Positions 1 to 6,650 of a stretch of DNA of 22,848 nucleotides are shown piece after piece. The DNA comes from RYN-431 sp036388295 (GTDB lineage: Bacteria > Planctomycetota > Phycisphaerae > Tepidisphaerales > Tepidisphaeraceae). The notes below the pieces were generated by a model. The model was given only the letters and a program-made list of their open reading frames with translations, was not told the DNA's origin and did not search any database. The translations under genes and the position numbers were made by a program. Where the stretch lies: positions 1 through 22,848 of the forward strand of contig DASVSC010000298.1 of the NCBI GenBank assembly GCA_036388295.1, given 5' to 3'. Numbering within the stretch: position 1 is the first letter of the stretch; each line of letters begins with the position of its first letter.

Positions 1-26
1 CGATCGAAGCGAGCGTTCATCCTTTC

Positions 27-97
27 CGGCGGGGCCGCTTCAGCGGACCCGTACAAGTAACGCCACCACCGACCGGGCTGCTGAAGCGGCACCGCCG
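27..97. repeat. Imperfect inverted repeat with 18-nt arms
   Basis: The arms are 27-44 and 80-97 and match at 17 of 18 positions around a 35-nt loop; the core is GCCGCTTCAGC against GCTGAAGCGGC. No gene fragment is recognisable in 1-154, so this is either the terminator or tail of a gene beyond the window edge or a dispersed palindromic repeat. There is no T-run after either arm, which argues against a classical intrinsic terminator. Confidence 0.55.
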
Positions 98-154
98 TGA
101 GGGATGAGCATCTTAATCGCTCCTATTCCCGCTGATCGTCCTCAGTAACCGCGC

Positions 155-1405
155 ATGCCCCAACTCTTTCCCCTCGTCCCGATTACCCGCTACTGGCACG
201 AATGGACGCCCGTGCCGTCGCTCGGGGTCGAAGTGCATGCGCGGGTTTGGAACGACGCCCCGGGCCCGCGGATGACCCGCCCGCTGGTGCTCGTCGCCGG
301 CCTGGGCTGTTCCAGCCGCTACTGGGTGCGCCTCGGCCGTCGGCTGGCGTCGCAATTCCACGTGCTGGCCCCCGATCTGCCCGGCTACGGCCGGACGCCG
401 CGGTCGCCGAACGTCCGCTGGCCCGCGGGGCCGGACGTGCGCGAACAGGCCGCGCAACTGCTGGCCTGGATGGACGCCCGCGAAATCGGGCAGGCCGTGC
501 TCTGCGGGCATTCCACCGGCTCCCAGGTCGTCGCCGAACTGGCCCTGCGCCACCCGGAGCGAGTAGAGCGAATCGTCCTGGCCGCACCGACCTTCGCCAT
601 CGGCCATCGCTCGATCCTCGATTACCTGCCACGCCTGATCGCGGGCAGCCTGTTCGAAGCGCCGTCGCTCACGCCACTGCTGACGCTGGAATACAATTCC
701 GCCGGCCTGCCGCGTGTGCTGCAGCAGGCGCACCGCTTCATTGGCGACCCGGCCGAAGCGCGGTTGCCGCGGTTGAAGATGCCGACGCTCGTCCTGACTG
801 GCCAGTACGACCCGATGGTGCCCCGGCCCTGGGCCGCCACCGTCACGAACGGCCTGCCGCGCGCCGTCGGTGTGACGATCGCCAACGTCGGCCACGCCGT
901 GCAATACTCGGCCGCCACGGTCACGGCCCGTGTGATCCGCGATTTCGTCGACGGCACGCTCGACGTCGATCGACCGCCATCCGATGACACAATCGTAGCC
1001 CCGGTCGACGACCCCCGGCACGACCCGCACGGCCCGCCGCAGCCGATCTCACCGAGCGTGCACGCACTGCTCGACTACGCCGTCGCCGCCGCGGCCCTGG
1101 TGGTGCCGCGGCTATTGCGCTGGGGCCCGCGGCCGCGTCGCCTGTTGACCGCCACCGCCGTCGCCAGCACGGCCGTCAACCTGCTGAGCGACCACAGCCT
1201 GGCCGCGGCCCGGAAGGTGCCGATGATCACCCACGCGAACGCCGACATCGGCAGCGGCCTGAACCTTCTCATCGCCGCCACCACTTACCTTCGGCGTGAA
1301 CCCCGCGCCGTGCGCTGGACCACCCTGGCGCTAGGCGTCTACCAGATCGCCAGCGCCGCCCTCACCGCCAAACCCACCGGCCCCGCGCGCGTGCGGCGCG
1401 GCTGA
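155..1405 (+). CDS. Alpha/beta hydrolase fused to a C-terminal SPW-like membrane domain
   Basis: The 416-residue product has two parts. Residues 1-270 form an alpha/beta-hydrolase fold: the strand and oxyanion region LVLVAGLG at 44-51, the nucleophile elbow CGHSTG with Ser120, the acid in LTGQYDP (Asp219) and the base in NVGHA (His247). All three catalytic residues are therefore present. Residues 271-298 are a proline- and aspartate-rich linker. Residues about 300-405 hold roughly four short hydrophobic helices, starting with SVHALLDYAVAAAALVVPRL, in the style of the SPW-repeat membrane family (HxxLDY start, later D-G-N-L pattern). The hydrolase is thus probably held at the inner membrane. 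The substrate cannot be told from sequence; esterase, lipase or haloperoxidase-like activity are all possible. The ATG at 155 has no strong ribosome site and no better start exists. A hairpin follows the stop. Confidence 0.8.
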   Translation: MPQLFPLVPITRYWHEWTPVPSLGVEVHARVWNDAPGPRMTRPLVLVAGLGCSSRYWVRLGRRLASQFHVLAPDLPGYGRTPRSPNVRWPAGPDVREQAAQLLAWMDAREIGQAVLCGHSTGSQVVAELALRHPERVERIVLAAPTFAIGHRSILDYLPRLIAGSLFEAPSLTPLLTLEYNSAGLPRVLQQAHRFIGDPAEARLPRLKMPTLVLTGQYDPMVPRPWAATVTNGLPRAVGVTIANVGHAVQYSAATVTARVIRDFVDGTLDVDRPPSDDTIVAPVDDPRHDPHGPPQPISPSVHALLDYAVAAAALVVPRLLRWGPRPRRLLTATAVASTAVNLLSDHSLAAARKVPMITHANADIGSGLNLLIAATTYLRREPRAVRWTTLALGVYQIASAALTAKPTGPARVRRG

Positions 1406-1418
1406 GCGGACGCCCGCC

Positions 1419-1437
1419 CGGCGGGACAGTCCCGCCG
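1419..1437 (+). terminator. Hairpin 13 nt after the hydrolase stop
   Basis: CGGCGGGA at 1419-1426 pairs with TCCCGCCG at 1430-1437 around a 3-nt loop. It lies just after the stop at 1405 and is GC-rich, but no T-tract follows. It is a candidate transcript end for the hydrolase gene. Confidence 0.4.
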
Positions 1438-1502
1438 CCGCGGACGCATTTCACGATAACGTCCCGGCCGAGGAAGTCGGCCAAAAAGTGGCAGAAATTC
1501 CG

Positions 1503-1533
1503 CCGCCCGCCGCCCGCCGCCCGCCGCCCGCCG
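1503..1533. repeat. 7-bp tandem repeat (CCGCCCG)x4 plus a partial copy
   Basis: Four perfect consecutive copies of CCGCCCG run from 1503 to 1530, followed by a partial fifth. They lie in non-coding DNA between the hydrolase and the decayed lipoprotein copy. Copy number in such a 7-bp array is prone to slippage. No function is evident. Confidence 0.7.
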
Positions 1534-1592
1534 CCGCGCCATCGACTTCGCCGCGCGGCCGTTTTTCCCTTGTCACCGCCGGCCCGGGCGGT

Positions 1593-2045
1593 CTAATCAC
1601 AGGTCATCCTCGCTCCCCCTGCGCACTCACCCGCCGCGACTCGCCCCGAGTCGCGGCGGCGGCCGTCACGCATATGCGAACTACAATCGTGGTTAAAAAT
1701 TGCATAACGACGACGAGACGTTCCGTGCCCGACCGTCGGCGGCCCACAGACTTCCGCTACGACACGGGCCGGGCGGCCGCACGGTCGTGGTCGCGTCCGC
1801 ACGACGACCCGCCCGTCTGCCTTGTCGGTCATCCGCACGTCCGATTCATCCAGCGCGAGGACGTTTAAGCCGATCTTGATGGCGACGTCGCACGCGAACG
1901 CGTAAGTGTGTCCGGCCTCGGTGGAGAAGGTAGGAGTCTTCGTGTTGGCATCCATCTTCGAGGTAGTATCGTTGCGGGCGTACGTCACCAGCACCGTGTT
2001 CGGCTCCGGCGCGACCGTCAACTGCTTAGCCATTCGCGGCACCAA
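1593..2045 (-). pseudogene. Decayed copy of the lipoprotein encoded at 3151-3708
   Basis: The minus-strand reading frame from 2045 gives about 84 residues (2045-1794) that resemble residues 72-151 of the lipoprotein at 3151-3708. Shared landmarks in the same order are PEPNTVLVTYA against RPGPTWVAAHYV, then EAGHTYAF against LPGHTYAW, then SDVRMTDKADGRVV against YELRLIDLDTGEAV. The signal peptide and lipobox seen in the intact copy are missing. The in-frame stop upstream (about 2106) leaves only TTG or GTG starts, or an internal ATG at 2033. Beyond residue 85 the frame becomes an arginine- and proline-rich stretch with no likeness to the relative, which suggests a frameshift. The similarity is by eye. 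It could still be a short functional protein with a non-canonical start. Confidence 0.5.
1631..1659. repeat. Perfect 13-bp hairpin
   Basis: Arms 1631-1643 (CCGCCGCGACTCG) and 1647-1659 are perfectly complementary around the loop CCC. The hairpin sits beyond the conserved part of the minus-strand pseudogene and could once have been its terminator. No T-run is visible on either side, so it may equally be a palindromic repeat. Confidence 0.5.
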
Positions 2046-2328
2046 TAAGACGCGCCGCCCTTGCGGAGCGGCCGGACACGCCGCAGGACCGTCGCGCGGG
2101 CATCTTCAGGAATGATGACGCAGGTACTGCGGTCTGGACTCAACCCGTACCTTCCTGCGGTGCTGACATGGCTCGCGCACGAATCGTGGGACCCGGATGC
2201 ACTTCGGCAGCAGCCGCACTGGTGTGACGGCATTGGTCGTGGCCGTTTCCGGTCCGGCTTCGCTTAATCTTCGGCCGAAGCAGGACACACCTACATCCGC
2301 GCACGGAAACGGACGATGTTGCTTGTAG
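2046..2328. other. Gap with no supported gene
   Basis: All three minus-strand frames and the plus-strand frames here give only short open stretches with poor composition. Part of it may be the lost 5' end of the decayed lipoprotein gene at 1593-2045. I see no clear promoter or ribosome site for the gene at 2329. Confidence 0.4.
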
Positions 2329-2907
2329 ATGATAAAGGCTCACTCCTGCACCCTGATCGGCGTAGCATTCGTCGCCGGGTGCATGGCCACGGCTCACGCT
2401 GCCGACCCGGCGGGCCGTTCCGTTCAGTTTCAGAAGCTGCAGGCCCGCTTCACTATCCCGCCCGGTTGGGAGCAAACCGTCGCGCCGAAGTCCCCCAGCA
2501 ACATCCACGCGCTATCAGAGACATTGGCCGTCCGTCCTGTGCGTGGCCCACACTTCCCCGGCCGCGGCATCAACCTGATGGCCATCACCGCCGAAGCCGC
2601 GGACGCGCCCGAGGCCGTTCTGGAACGGTTGGCGTCAGTCTCCGCATTATTGGCCGCCGACTTGTGCTCCACAGGACGTTTGATCAAACGCGAATCGGCC
2701 ACACTGTGGGGCCGGCCGTCGTTAAAGCTCGCCGTCCGCTGCACGCCTGACGACGCGCTCGGCACCGCCACGAATGTGGTGTATTGGATTGCTACGGACG
2801 GCCGCCGAACGCTAATCCTTCAGGCGAACGCCGAGCCCGCGGACTGGCCGGCGACGTGGAAGGCTTTTCAAAACGTGACGGACAGCCTGGTCTGGCCGAA
2901 TCCGTAG
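2329..2907 (+). CDS. Secreted or lipid-anchored protein of unknown function
   Basis: The 192-residue product starts with a short signal sequence (hydrophobic stretch TLIGVAFVAGC). Two processing sites are possible: a lipobox VAGC at Cys18, or a signal peptidase I site AHA|AD after residue 25. The mature part contains FTIPPGWEQ early, a central LMAITAEA strand and VYWIATDGRRTLILQANAE followed by a terminal WKAFQNVTDSLVW. That arrangement resembles PsbP/DUF1795-like small alpha-beta domains, which bind at membranes or to partner proteins, but I cannot assign it with confidence. Two cysteines (residues about 110 and 130) could form a disulfide. It stands alone between the decayed lipoprotein copy and the convergent lipoprotein gene at 3151-3708. 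No ribosome site is obvious before the ATG. Confidence 0.65.
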   Translation: MIKAHSCTLIGVAFVAGCMATAHAADPAGRSVQFQKLQARFTIPPGWEQTVAPKSPSNIHALSETLAVRPVRGPHFPGRGINLMAITAEAADAPEAVLERLASVSALLAADLCSTGRLIKRESATLWGRPSLKLAVRCTPDDALGTATNVVYWIATDGRRTLILQANAEPADWPATWKAFQNVTDSLVWPNP

Positions 2908-2978
2908 CGAGCGATCGATCAGACGGCTATCGATTCGGAAATGTTTAGTAACAGTGCTTTTTAGGTCCAATATTGCGG

Positions 2979-3010
2979 GTGCCATGGTTTGGCGCGCCGA
3001 ACCGTGGCAC
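2979..3010. repeat. Palindromic element between convergent genes
   Basis: GTGCCATGGTT (2979-2989) pairs with AACCGTGGCAC (3000-3010) with one G-T wobble; the loop contains the self-complementary GGCGCGCC. It lies between the convergent genes ending at 2907 and 3151 and may act as a two-way terminator, though there is no T-run. Its core resembles the palindrome at 4980-5003, so it probably belongs to a dispersed repeat family. The rest of 2908-3150 shows no gene. Confidence 0.6.
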
Positions 3011-3150
3011 ACCGCGCATATGCCACGAACTTAAGACGACCCCTTTAAATTAGCTCAAATGTCGAGGTAGCGCTTTTGTGGGTCTGGGATCGATTTAATG
3101 GCACTCCACAGGATCACTGAAACCCGCCGTGCCGAGTTGCAAGATAGGTC

Positions 3151-3708
3151 TTAATGAGCATCGCAAGGCGGCGTGACCATCGCCCACTTGTCCCGACGGA
3201 CCAGCGGCAGGCGCGGCCGGATTGTCGGCACCGTTTGCGTCGGCGGCAGCGCGTCGTTCGTCTGCGCGACGGCCTCGCCGGTGTCGAGGTCGATCAGGCG
3301 CAGCTCATAATCTTCGCGGGCCAAGTAGGCGATCCGCAACTGCAACGGCATCACCGGCTCCCACGCATACGTGTGGCCGGGCAGGGCGAAGAACGACACG
3401 TACTTCGGCGATGAATCGACCGGCGCGAACGGGTGATGGCTGACGTAATGCGCCGCCACCCACGTCGGCCCCGGCCGCACGCGGTGGAACACCGGCCGCC
3501 CGCCCGGTCGGCCGGCGGCGTAGGACGTGTCCGTGAAATCCAGCACCCGCGACCGCACGCAGTCGCTGTCGACCAGCCCGGCCGACGGCACCGGTTCCAC
3601 CGCGTCCACCGAAACCCCCGGCCCGACCGCCGTCACCGAACGCGTGGGCGACCCGCAACTGCTGAGCAAGAGAACCAGCCCCACGGCATGCCAACGACGA
3701 ATGCGCAT
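3151..3708 (-). CDS. Putative outer-surface lipoprotein
   Basis: The 185-residue product begins with a basic n-region, a hydrophobic core (AVGLVLLLSSC) and a lipobox LSSC with Cys18, so it is expected to be lipidated and held in a membrane. The mature domain has two further conserved-looking blocks: FALPGHTYAW at about 107-116 and YELRLIDLDTGEAV at 134-147. The latter suggests a beta-rich domain. Cys50 and the C-terminal Cys182 may pair. The family is not one I recognise. A decayed relative lies about 1.1 kb away at 1593-2045. The ATG at 3708 is preferred because it gives a complete signal peptide; an ATG at 3715 is in another frame. No operon partner is evident. Confidence 0.7.
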   Translation of the reverse strand: MRIRRWHAVGLVLLLSSCGSPTRSVTAVGPGVSVDAVEPVPSAGLVDSDCVRSRVLDFTDTSYAAGRPGGRPVFHRVRPGPTWVAAHYVSHHPFAPVDSSPKYVSFFALPGHTYAWEPVMPLQLRIAYLAREDYELRLIDLDTGEAVAQTNDALPPTQTVPTIRPRLPLVRRDKWAMVTPPCDAH

Positions 3709-3776
3709 GCTTCATGCGTCGGCCGGTTTATGCAGCGGCTTAACCATTGGCCGTGCTTGTCGAGGCGGCGCGAGGG

Positions 3777-3981
3777 CTAACTGACCACGAATTCTTCCGG
3801 CCAGAACTTGAGCGGTTGCAGCCAGCATCGGCTGTATCGCCTCGTGCTGCCACAGGCGGTCTTGTGTCGGGAATGTTTCGTCATTGTTCAGCATCTCGTC
3901 CGGGTATTTGAAATAGCCGATATGAAAATATGGCCGACTTTTGGCGGGCGAGCTCTGGCTGCAAGCAGTCGATGCCGTGAT
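3777..3981 (-). pseudogene. Remnant of an unidentified gene
   Basis: The minus strand is open from a stop at 3982-3984 and reads peptide text of natural composition, including PYFHIGYFKYPDEM, then NNDETFPTQDRLWQHEAIQPM. Soon after this the same frame turns arginine- and proline-rich. Another frame supplies a natural-looking end, PLKFWPEEFVVS, stopping at 3777. The simplest reading is a gene fragment with one frameshift near 3800-3830 and no proper 5' end. I do not recognise the family. It overlaps the untranslated region before the plus-strand methyltransferase, which argues against the long upstream start for that gene. Confidence 0.35.
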
Positions 3982-4002
3982 TCATTCGAGATTGGAAGCA
4001 CA

Positions 4003-4818
4003 ATGGTCAAGCAGAAGATCGGCCGCGTCGTGCGGCTTACCGAAGATCGCGTCCGGCAGCTGCTGAAGCTCAACGAATCGGAGCAAAAGCTGGCCTCACA
4101 ATCGCAGCGGTTCTGGACGCGCCCGATGGATCAGAACAATTCGCTCTGGTGGCACGCCCGCGACAGCACCATATTCAATGAGGCCGAGCAGAACTGGCAG
4201 GCGATGGGGCAACGCCACACGGCGATGTTCGCCGACTTCGCGCGTGCCGCCGGCATCGAGCGGCCCGTTCAGCGCATTGTCGACTGGGGATGTGGCGGCG
4301 GCGCGAATGCCGTCGCGTTCGCGCCGGAGTGTCGCGAAATGTGGTGCGTCGACGTGGCGGACGCCGCGCTTGCCGAATGCGGCCGACAGCTGGCGGCCCT
4401 CCGCGACCCGTGCGGCTTTCACCCCGTTTCGATCACCGTGCCGGACCCGGAAGCCGCGCTCGGGCTGATTCCGAATCATGCTATTGACCTGTTCGTGTGC
4501 TTTTACGTGTTTGAGCTTTTGCCGTCCCCCGAACACGGCGCGCGCGTGCTCCGGATCGCACACAAGCTGCTCCGTCCCGGCGGGGCGTGCATCATCCAGA
4601 TCAAATATCAGACCGAATCGTGGAAGACCCGCACCCGGCGGTGGGGCTACACCCGTAGCGCCGCGAACATGACCAGCTACCGCGTGGAGTCGTTCTGGGA
4701 ACTGGCCGAGTCATGCGGCTTCCAGGCGAAGACCGTGACGCTGGTACCGAAGCCGTCCGAAGTGCCCGACCAGCGTTACGCCTACTTCATGCTGCAAAAA
4801 CCGGCGGCCGACCTGTAG
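4003..4818 (+). CDS. Class I SAM-dependent methyltransferase
   Basis: The 271-residue protein has a central Rossmann methyltransferase domain. Motif I is VDWGCGGGANA (93-103), the acidic residue that would hold the ribose is Asp117 in CVDVAD, and the post-motif is KLLRPGGACIIQI (188-200). The segment TRPMDQNNSLWW (39-50) ahead of the domain is tryptophan-rich and probably part of a lid over the substrate. The acceptor is unknown; small-molecule or glycan methylation would fit. The reading frame extends upstream to 3808, but the ATG at 4003 is chosen because GGAAG lies at a proper distance before it and the upstream part overlaps a minus-strand gene remnant. It has no same-strand neighbour close enough to form an operon. 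Confidence 0.8.
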   Translation: MVKQKIGRVVRLTEDRVRQLLKLNESEQKLASQSQRFWTRPMDQNNSLWWHARDSTIFNEAEQNWQAMGQRHTAMFADFARAAGIERPVQRIVDWGCGGGANAVAFAPECREMWCVDVADAALAECGRQLAALRDPCGFHPVSITVPDPEAALGLIPNHAIDLFVCFYVFELLPSPEHGARVLRIAHKLLRPGGACIIQIKYQTESWKTRTRRWGYTRSAANMTSYRVESFWELAESCGFQAKTVTLVPKPSEVPDQRYAYFMLQKPAADL

Positions 4819-5076
4819 TAGCCCGTAGGGCGCGGACGCCCGCGAAGCCCCTGTCCCTCGCCAAACGGTACGGCAAGCCGCACCCTGTGAAAGTGCGGAC
4901 CGTCTGCCCCTGTTATGAACGGCCCGCGGTGCGGACCCTACACCGCTGTTGCCCTGCGGTTTGAAGCAAGCCGGCATCCCACAGGTTGGCGTACCAACCT
5001 GTGCCACCCGCCACGGTTATGAATGGCCCGCGGTGCGGACCCTACACCGCTGATCCCGCAGGGCGGGATCACATGG
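4819..5076. repeat. Repeat-rich intergenic segment
   Basis: This gap between two convergent genes holds two direct copies of a 37-bp unit, 4912-4948 and 5016-5052, that differ at one base. Each contains GCGGTGCGGACCCTACACCGC, which can fold back on itself (GCGGTG with CACCGC). Between them lies a perfect 10-bp hairpin, CACAGGTTGG at 4980-4989 with CCAACCTGTG at 4994-5003. A shorter hairpin, CCGCAC with GTGCGG (4878-4898), precedes them. The small stem GGGCG-CGCCC at 4828-4841 may end the methyltransferase transcript. No reading frame here is convincing. Confidence 0.65.
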
Positions 5077-5772
5077 CTACCTCCTCCATCGCTGCCAATG
5101 ATACGGGCCTACCCATTCTTGAGGGGTGTGCACGCCTTGCTGCTGCACAACACGTTCAAGAGGTAAGCCCGTCGCGAGGGCTATTGCTTCTGCTTCAACG
5201 CCAATCGATATCGTCATGGTGCTTGCGATCAGATAAGCCATCTCGCCCGACGGACTGTTCACAATCAAGTGAAGTTCAGAAATGGCGTCCCGCTGGTGCT
5301 TTTGCTTGCGTTCGGGCCCGATCCAGTTGCCTGACACCGTTCGGAATCGCGAAACGTCCTTTTTCGCGAACACACGATGATGGCGAGGCAGCGACACACA
5401 TTCATCAACGCGGCTGTAGACCAAGATTCTACCTTTTGCTCGATCTGCGACTAACTGCGCGAAAATCCAACCGAGCAACACGGCTGCATGACCAAAACCA
5501 AGGCCAAGGACAACGAAGAAGATGATTTTCACCCAAGCCATTGCGTCATCTGCGACGTGAAATGTGCTGTATAGAAAGACGGCCGAGACGGAGGTGGTGA
5601 TGAGCAGAAAGAGGGCGACGGTGATCAACGCGTTCCACGCCGGCGCGATCACGACTCCCGTCTGCGAAATGGCGTATTGCCACGCCGGGGGTTCCATGGA
5701 AATAAAATCACCGGAGAGCCACTCTTTGAACGCGGCCGGATAAGGGTCTGGGGAGGTCCATTTGCTTAGCAT
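5077..5772 (-). CDS. Two-helix membrane protein of unknown function
   Basis: The 231-residue protein has a hydrophilic N-terminus of about 48 residues, two transmembrane helices (about 49-69 and 81-107) joined by a short loop, and a C-terminal soluble domain of some 120 residues. That domain has beta-rich segments (GRILVYSRVDE; SELHLIVNSPSGEMAYLIAS) in the manner of PH-like domains attached to membrane hairpins, but the match is only a general impression. The final 25 residues are glutamine- and tryptophan-rich. The ATG at 5772 is the first available and gives a full N-terminus. The stop lies just inside the repeat-rich gap, so the last residues could have been altered by repeat insertion. 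Function unknown. Confidence 0.6.
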   Translation of the reverse strand: MLSKWTSPDPYPAAFKEWLSGDFISMEPPAWQYAISQTGVVIAPAWNALITVALFLLITTSVSAVFLYSTFHVADDAMAWVKIIFFVVLGLGFGHAAVLLGWIFAQLVADRAKGRILVYSRVDECVSLPRHHRVFAKKDVSRFRTVSGNWIGPERKQKHQRDAISELHLIVNSPSGEMAYLIASTMTISIGVEAEAIALATGLPLERVVQQQGVHTPQEWVGPYHWQRWRR

Positions 5773-5980
5773 TATCGTGCCTCGTCGGCGATCGAGGGTC
5801 GGCTAAAGGCCCCGCAAGAGAGCCAAAGTGTTGGGCTCAGGCGGGACGTCGGTCGGCGAGGAAAAGATGACATTCACTTGCTACCCGCTGTCGGTAGCGC
5901 GTTCGGGGATGTACAGGTATTTCGTGGCGGCCCTGTTCGTGTCTTACTTCGACCCGGCCTGCCCCCTGGCCCGTCGCCGC
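5773..5980. other. Gap with no supported gene
   Basis: About 200 bases between the membrane protein and the DUF2442 gene. Short frames are open on both strands, but none has a start, ribosome site and plausible composition together. No hairpin with a T-run was found. Confidence 0.4.
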
Positions 5981-6253
5981 TCATCGTGGCGGCTTCGGGA
6001 TTGATTCTTGCAGGCCGCGGACTAATCCTGCAATCGACAGGTCCAGATCGAGTTGGGGCCAGTGGATGCCGATGCCGTCGCCGATAAGACGCCAGTTCGT
6101 GCGCTTCGCCCGCGACGCGGCGGCTAACGTGGGGTACCACGCGAGCGGCACGCTGACTTCGCGGTCGTCGGTCAACAGGACGGCGAGCCGGTCGCGCGTG
6201 AATCGGAGATCGATGGCGGTCGGTTCTTTAGGTTTTGTCGCGCTTTTGACCAT
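5981..6253 (-). CDS. DUF2442 domain protein
   Basis: The 90-residue protein carries the hallmarks of the DUF2442 family: DLRFTRDRLAVLLTDDREV (early strands), then VPLAWYPTLAAA, then WRLIGDGIGIHWPQLDLDLS and a closing LRG-like helix. These proteins are small and usually encoded next to DUF4160, as here; the pair has the layout of toxin-antitoxin modules, but I know of no settled function. The ATG at 6253 is chosen because it follows GGAAAG at a good distance and lies inside the end of the DUF4160 gene, giving a 26-base overlap and probable translational coupling. The frame is open further upstream to 6343, but that part runs antiparallel to nothing recognisable and simply reads the neighbour out of frame. 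Confidence 0.8.
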   Translation of the reverse strand: MVKSATKPKEPTAIDLRFTRDRLAVLLTDDREVSVPLAWYPTLAAASRAKRTNWRLIGDGIGIHWPQLDLDLSIAGLVRGLQESIPKPPR

Positions 6254-6512
6254 GAGCTTTCCAGTGTTCGTGCCAAGCGTCGAGAATTGCATCTTGGTAC
6301 TTGGTGAGCAGCCGTTTTTGATCTCGCAGTTCACTTCGATCAAAGCCGTCGGGCGCGGTGCATTCTAAAGTCTGTATGTCCCAACTGCTAACACGATCCT
6401 GCTTGCCAAAATGCACGTGCGGCGGGATCGGGTGGTCGTGAGACCAGATGAAAATGCGGTAGCCGAGCAGGGCATGGGCGGAGACGCGCGTGTTCGGCAG
6501 AAGCGTGGCCAT
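6228..6512 (-). CDS. DUF4160 domain protein
   Basis: The 94-residue protein shows the DUF4160 signature: GYRIFIWSHDH followed by PPHVHFGKQDR, a WDI strand, a negatively charged middle and the C-terminal helix YQDAILDAWHEHW. The conserved histidines of HDHxxPPHVHF could bind metal. It is the first gene of a two-gene unit with DUF2442, whose start lies 26 bases inside this gene. Pairs of this type are common on bacterial chromosomes and have been considered candidate toxin-antitoxin modules; activity here is inference. It follows nrdJ on the same strand, but two hairpins in 6531-6639 separate them. The ribosome site before ATG 6512 is weak. Confidence 0.82.
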   Translation of the reverse strand: MATLLPNTRVSAHALLGYRIFIWSHDHPIPPHVHFGKQDRVSSWDIQTLECTAPDGFDRSELRDQKRLLTKYQDAILDAWHEHWKAHGQKRDKT

Positions 6513-6530
6513 GTCGTCACACTCGGGAAA

Positions 6531-6562
6531 ACGCCCCGGCCGCCTTTCGACGACCGGGGCGT
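6531..6562 (-). terminator. Hairpin between nrdJ and the DUF4160 gene
   Basis: ACGCCCCGG (6531-6539) pairs with CCGGGGCGT (6554-6562), a perfect 9-bp GC-rich stem with a 14-nt loop. It is the second of two hairpins after nrdJ. Without a T-run it could be a weak or Rho-assisted end, or part of the leader of the DUF4160 unit. Confidence 0.4.
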
Positions 6563-6600
6563 GGAGCTAGCGGGCGGGGATGATGGCGTTCGCTAGCGAA

Positions 6601-6640
6601 GACCCTCACCCCAACCCTCTCCCGTAAGTACACGGGAGAA
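6601..6640 (-). terminator. Hairpin just after nrdJ, within a CTC-rich repeat-like stretch
   Basis: TCTCCCGT (6618-6625) pairs with ACGGGAGA (6632-6639). It begins 12 bases after the nrdJ stop and is the best candidate for its transcript end. The flanking text CCCTCACCCCAACCCTCTCC is of the low-complexity kind that recurs between genes in many bacteria, so it may also be a dispersed repeat. Confidence 0.45.
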
Positions 6641-6650
6641 GGAGTAAAAA

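Noticed and set aside
1488..1868. 126-codon plus-strand frame
   Set aside because: It starts in the CCGCCCG tandem repeat and lies opposite the decayed lipoprotein copy; composition is Pro/Arg-rich noise.
3808..4002. Longer N-terminus for the methyltransferase
   Set aside because: The extra 65 residues are cysteine/arginine-rich without fold-like text, overlap an opposite-strand remnant, and a good ribosome site precedes the ATG at 4003.
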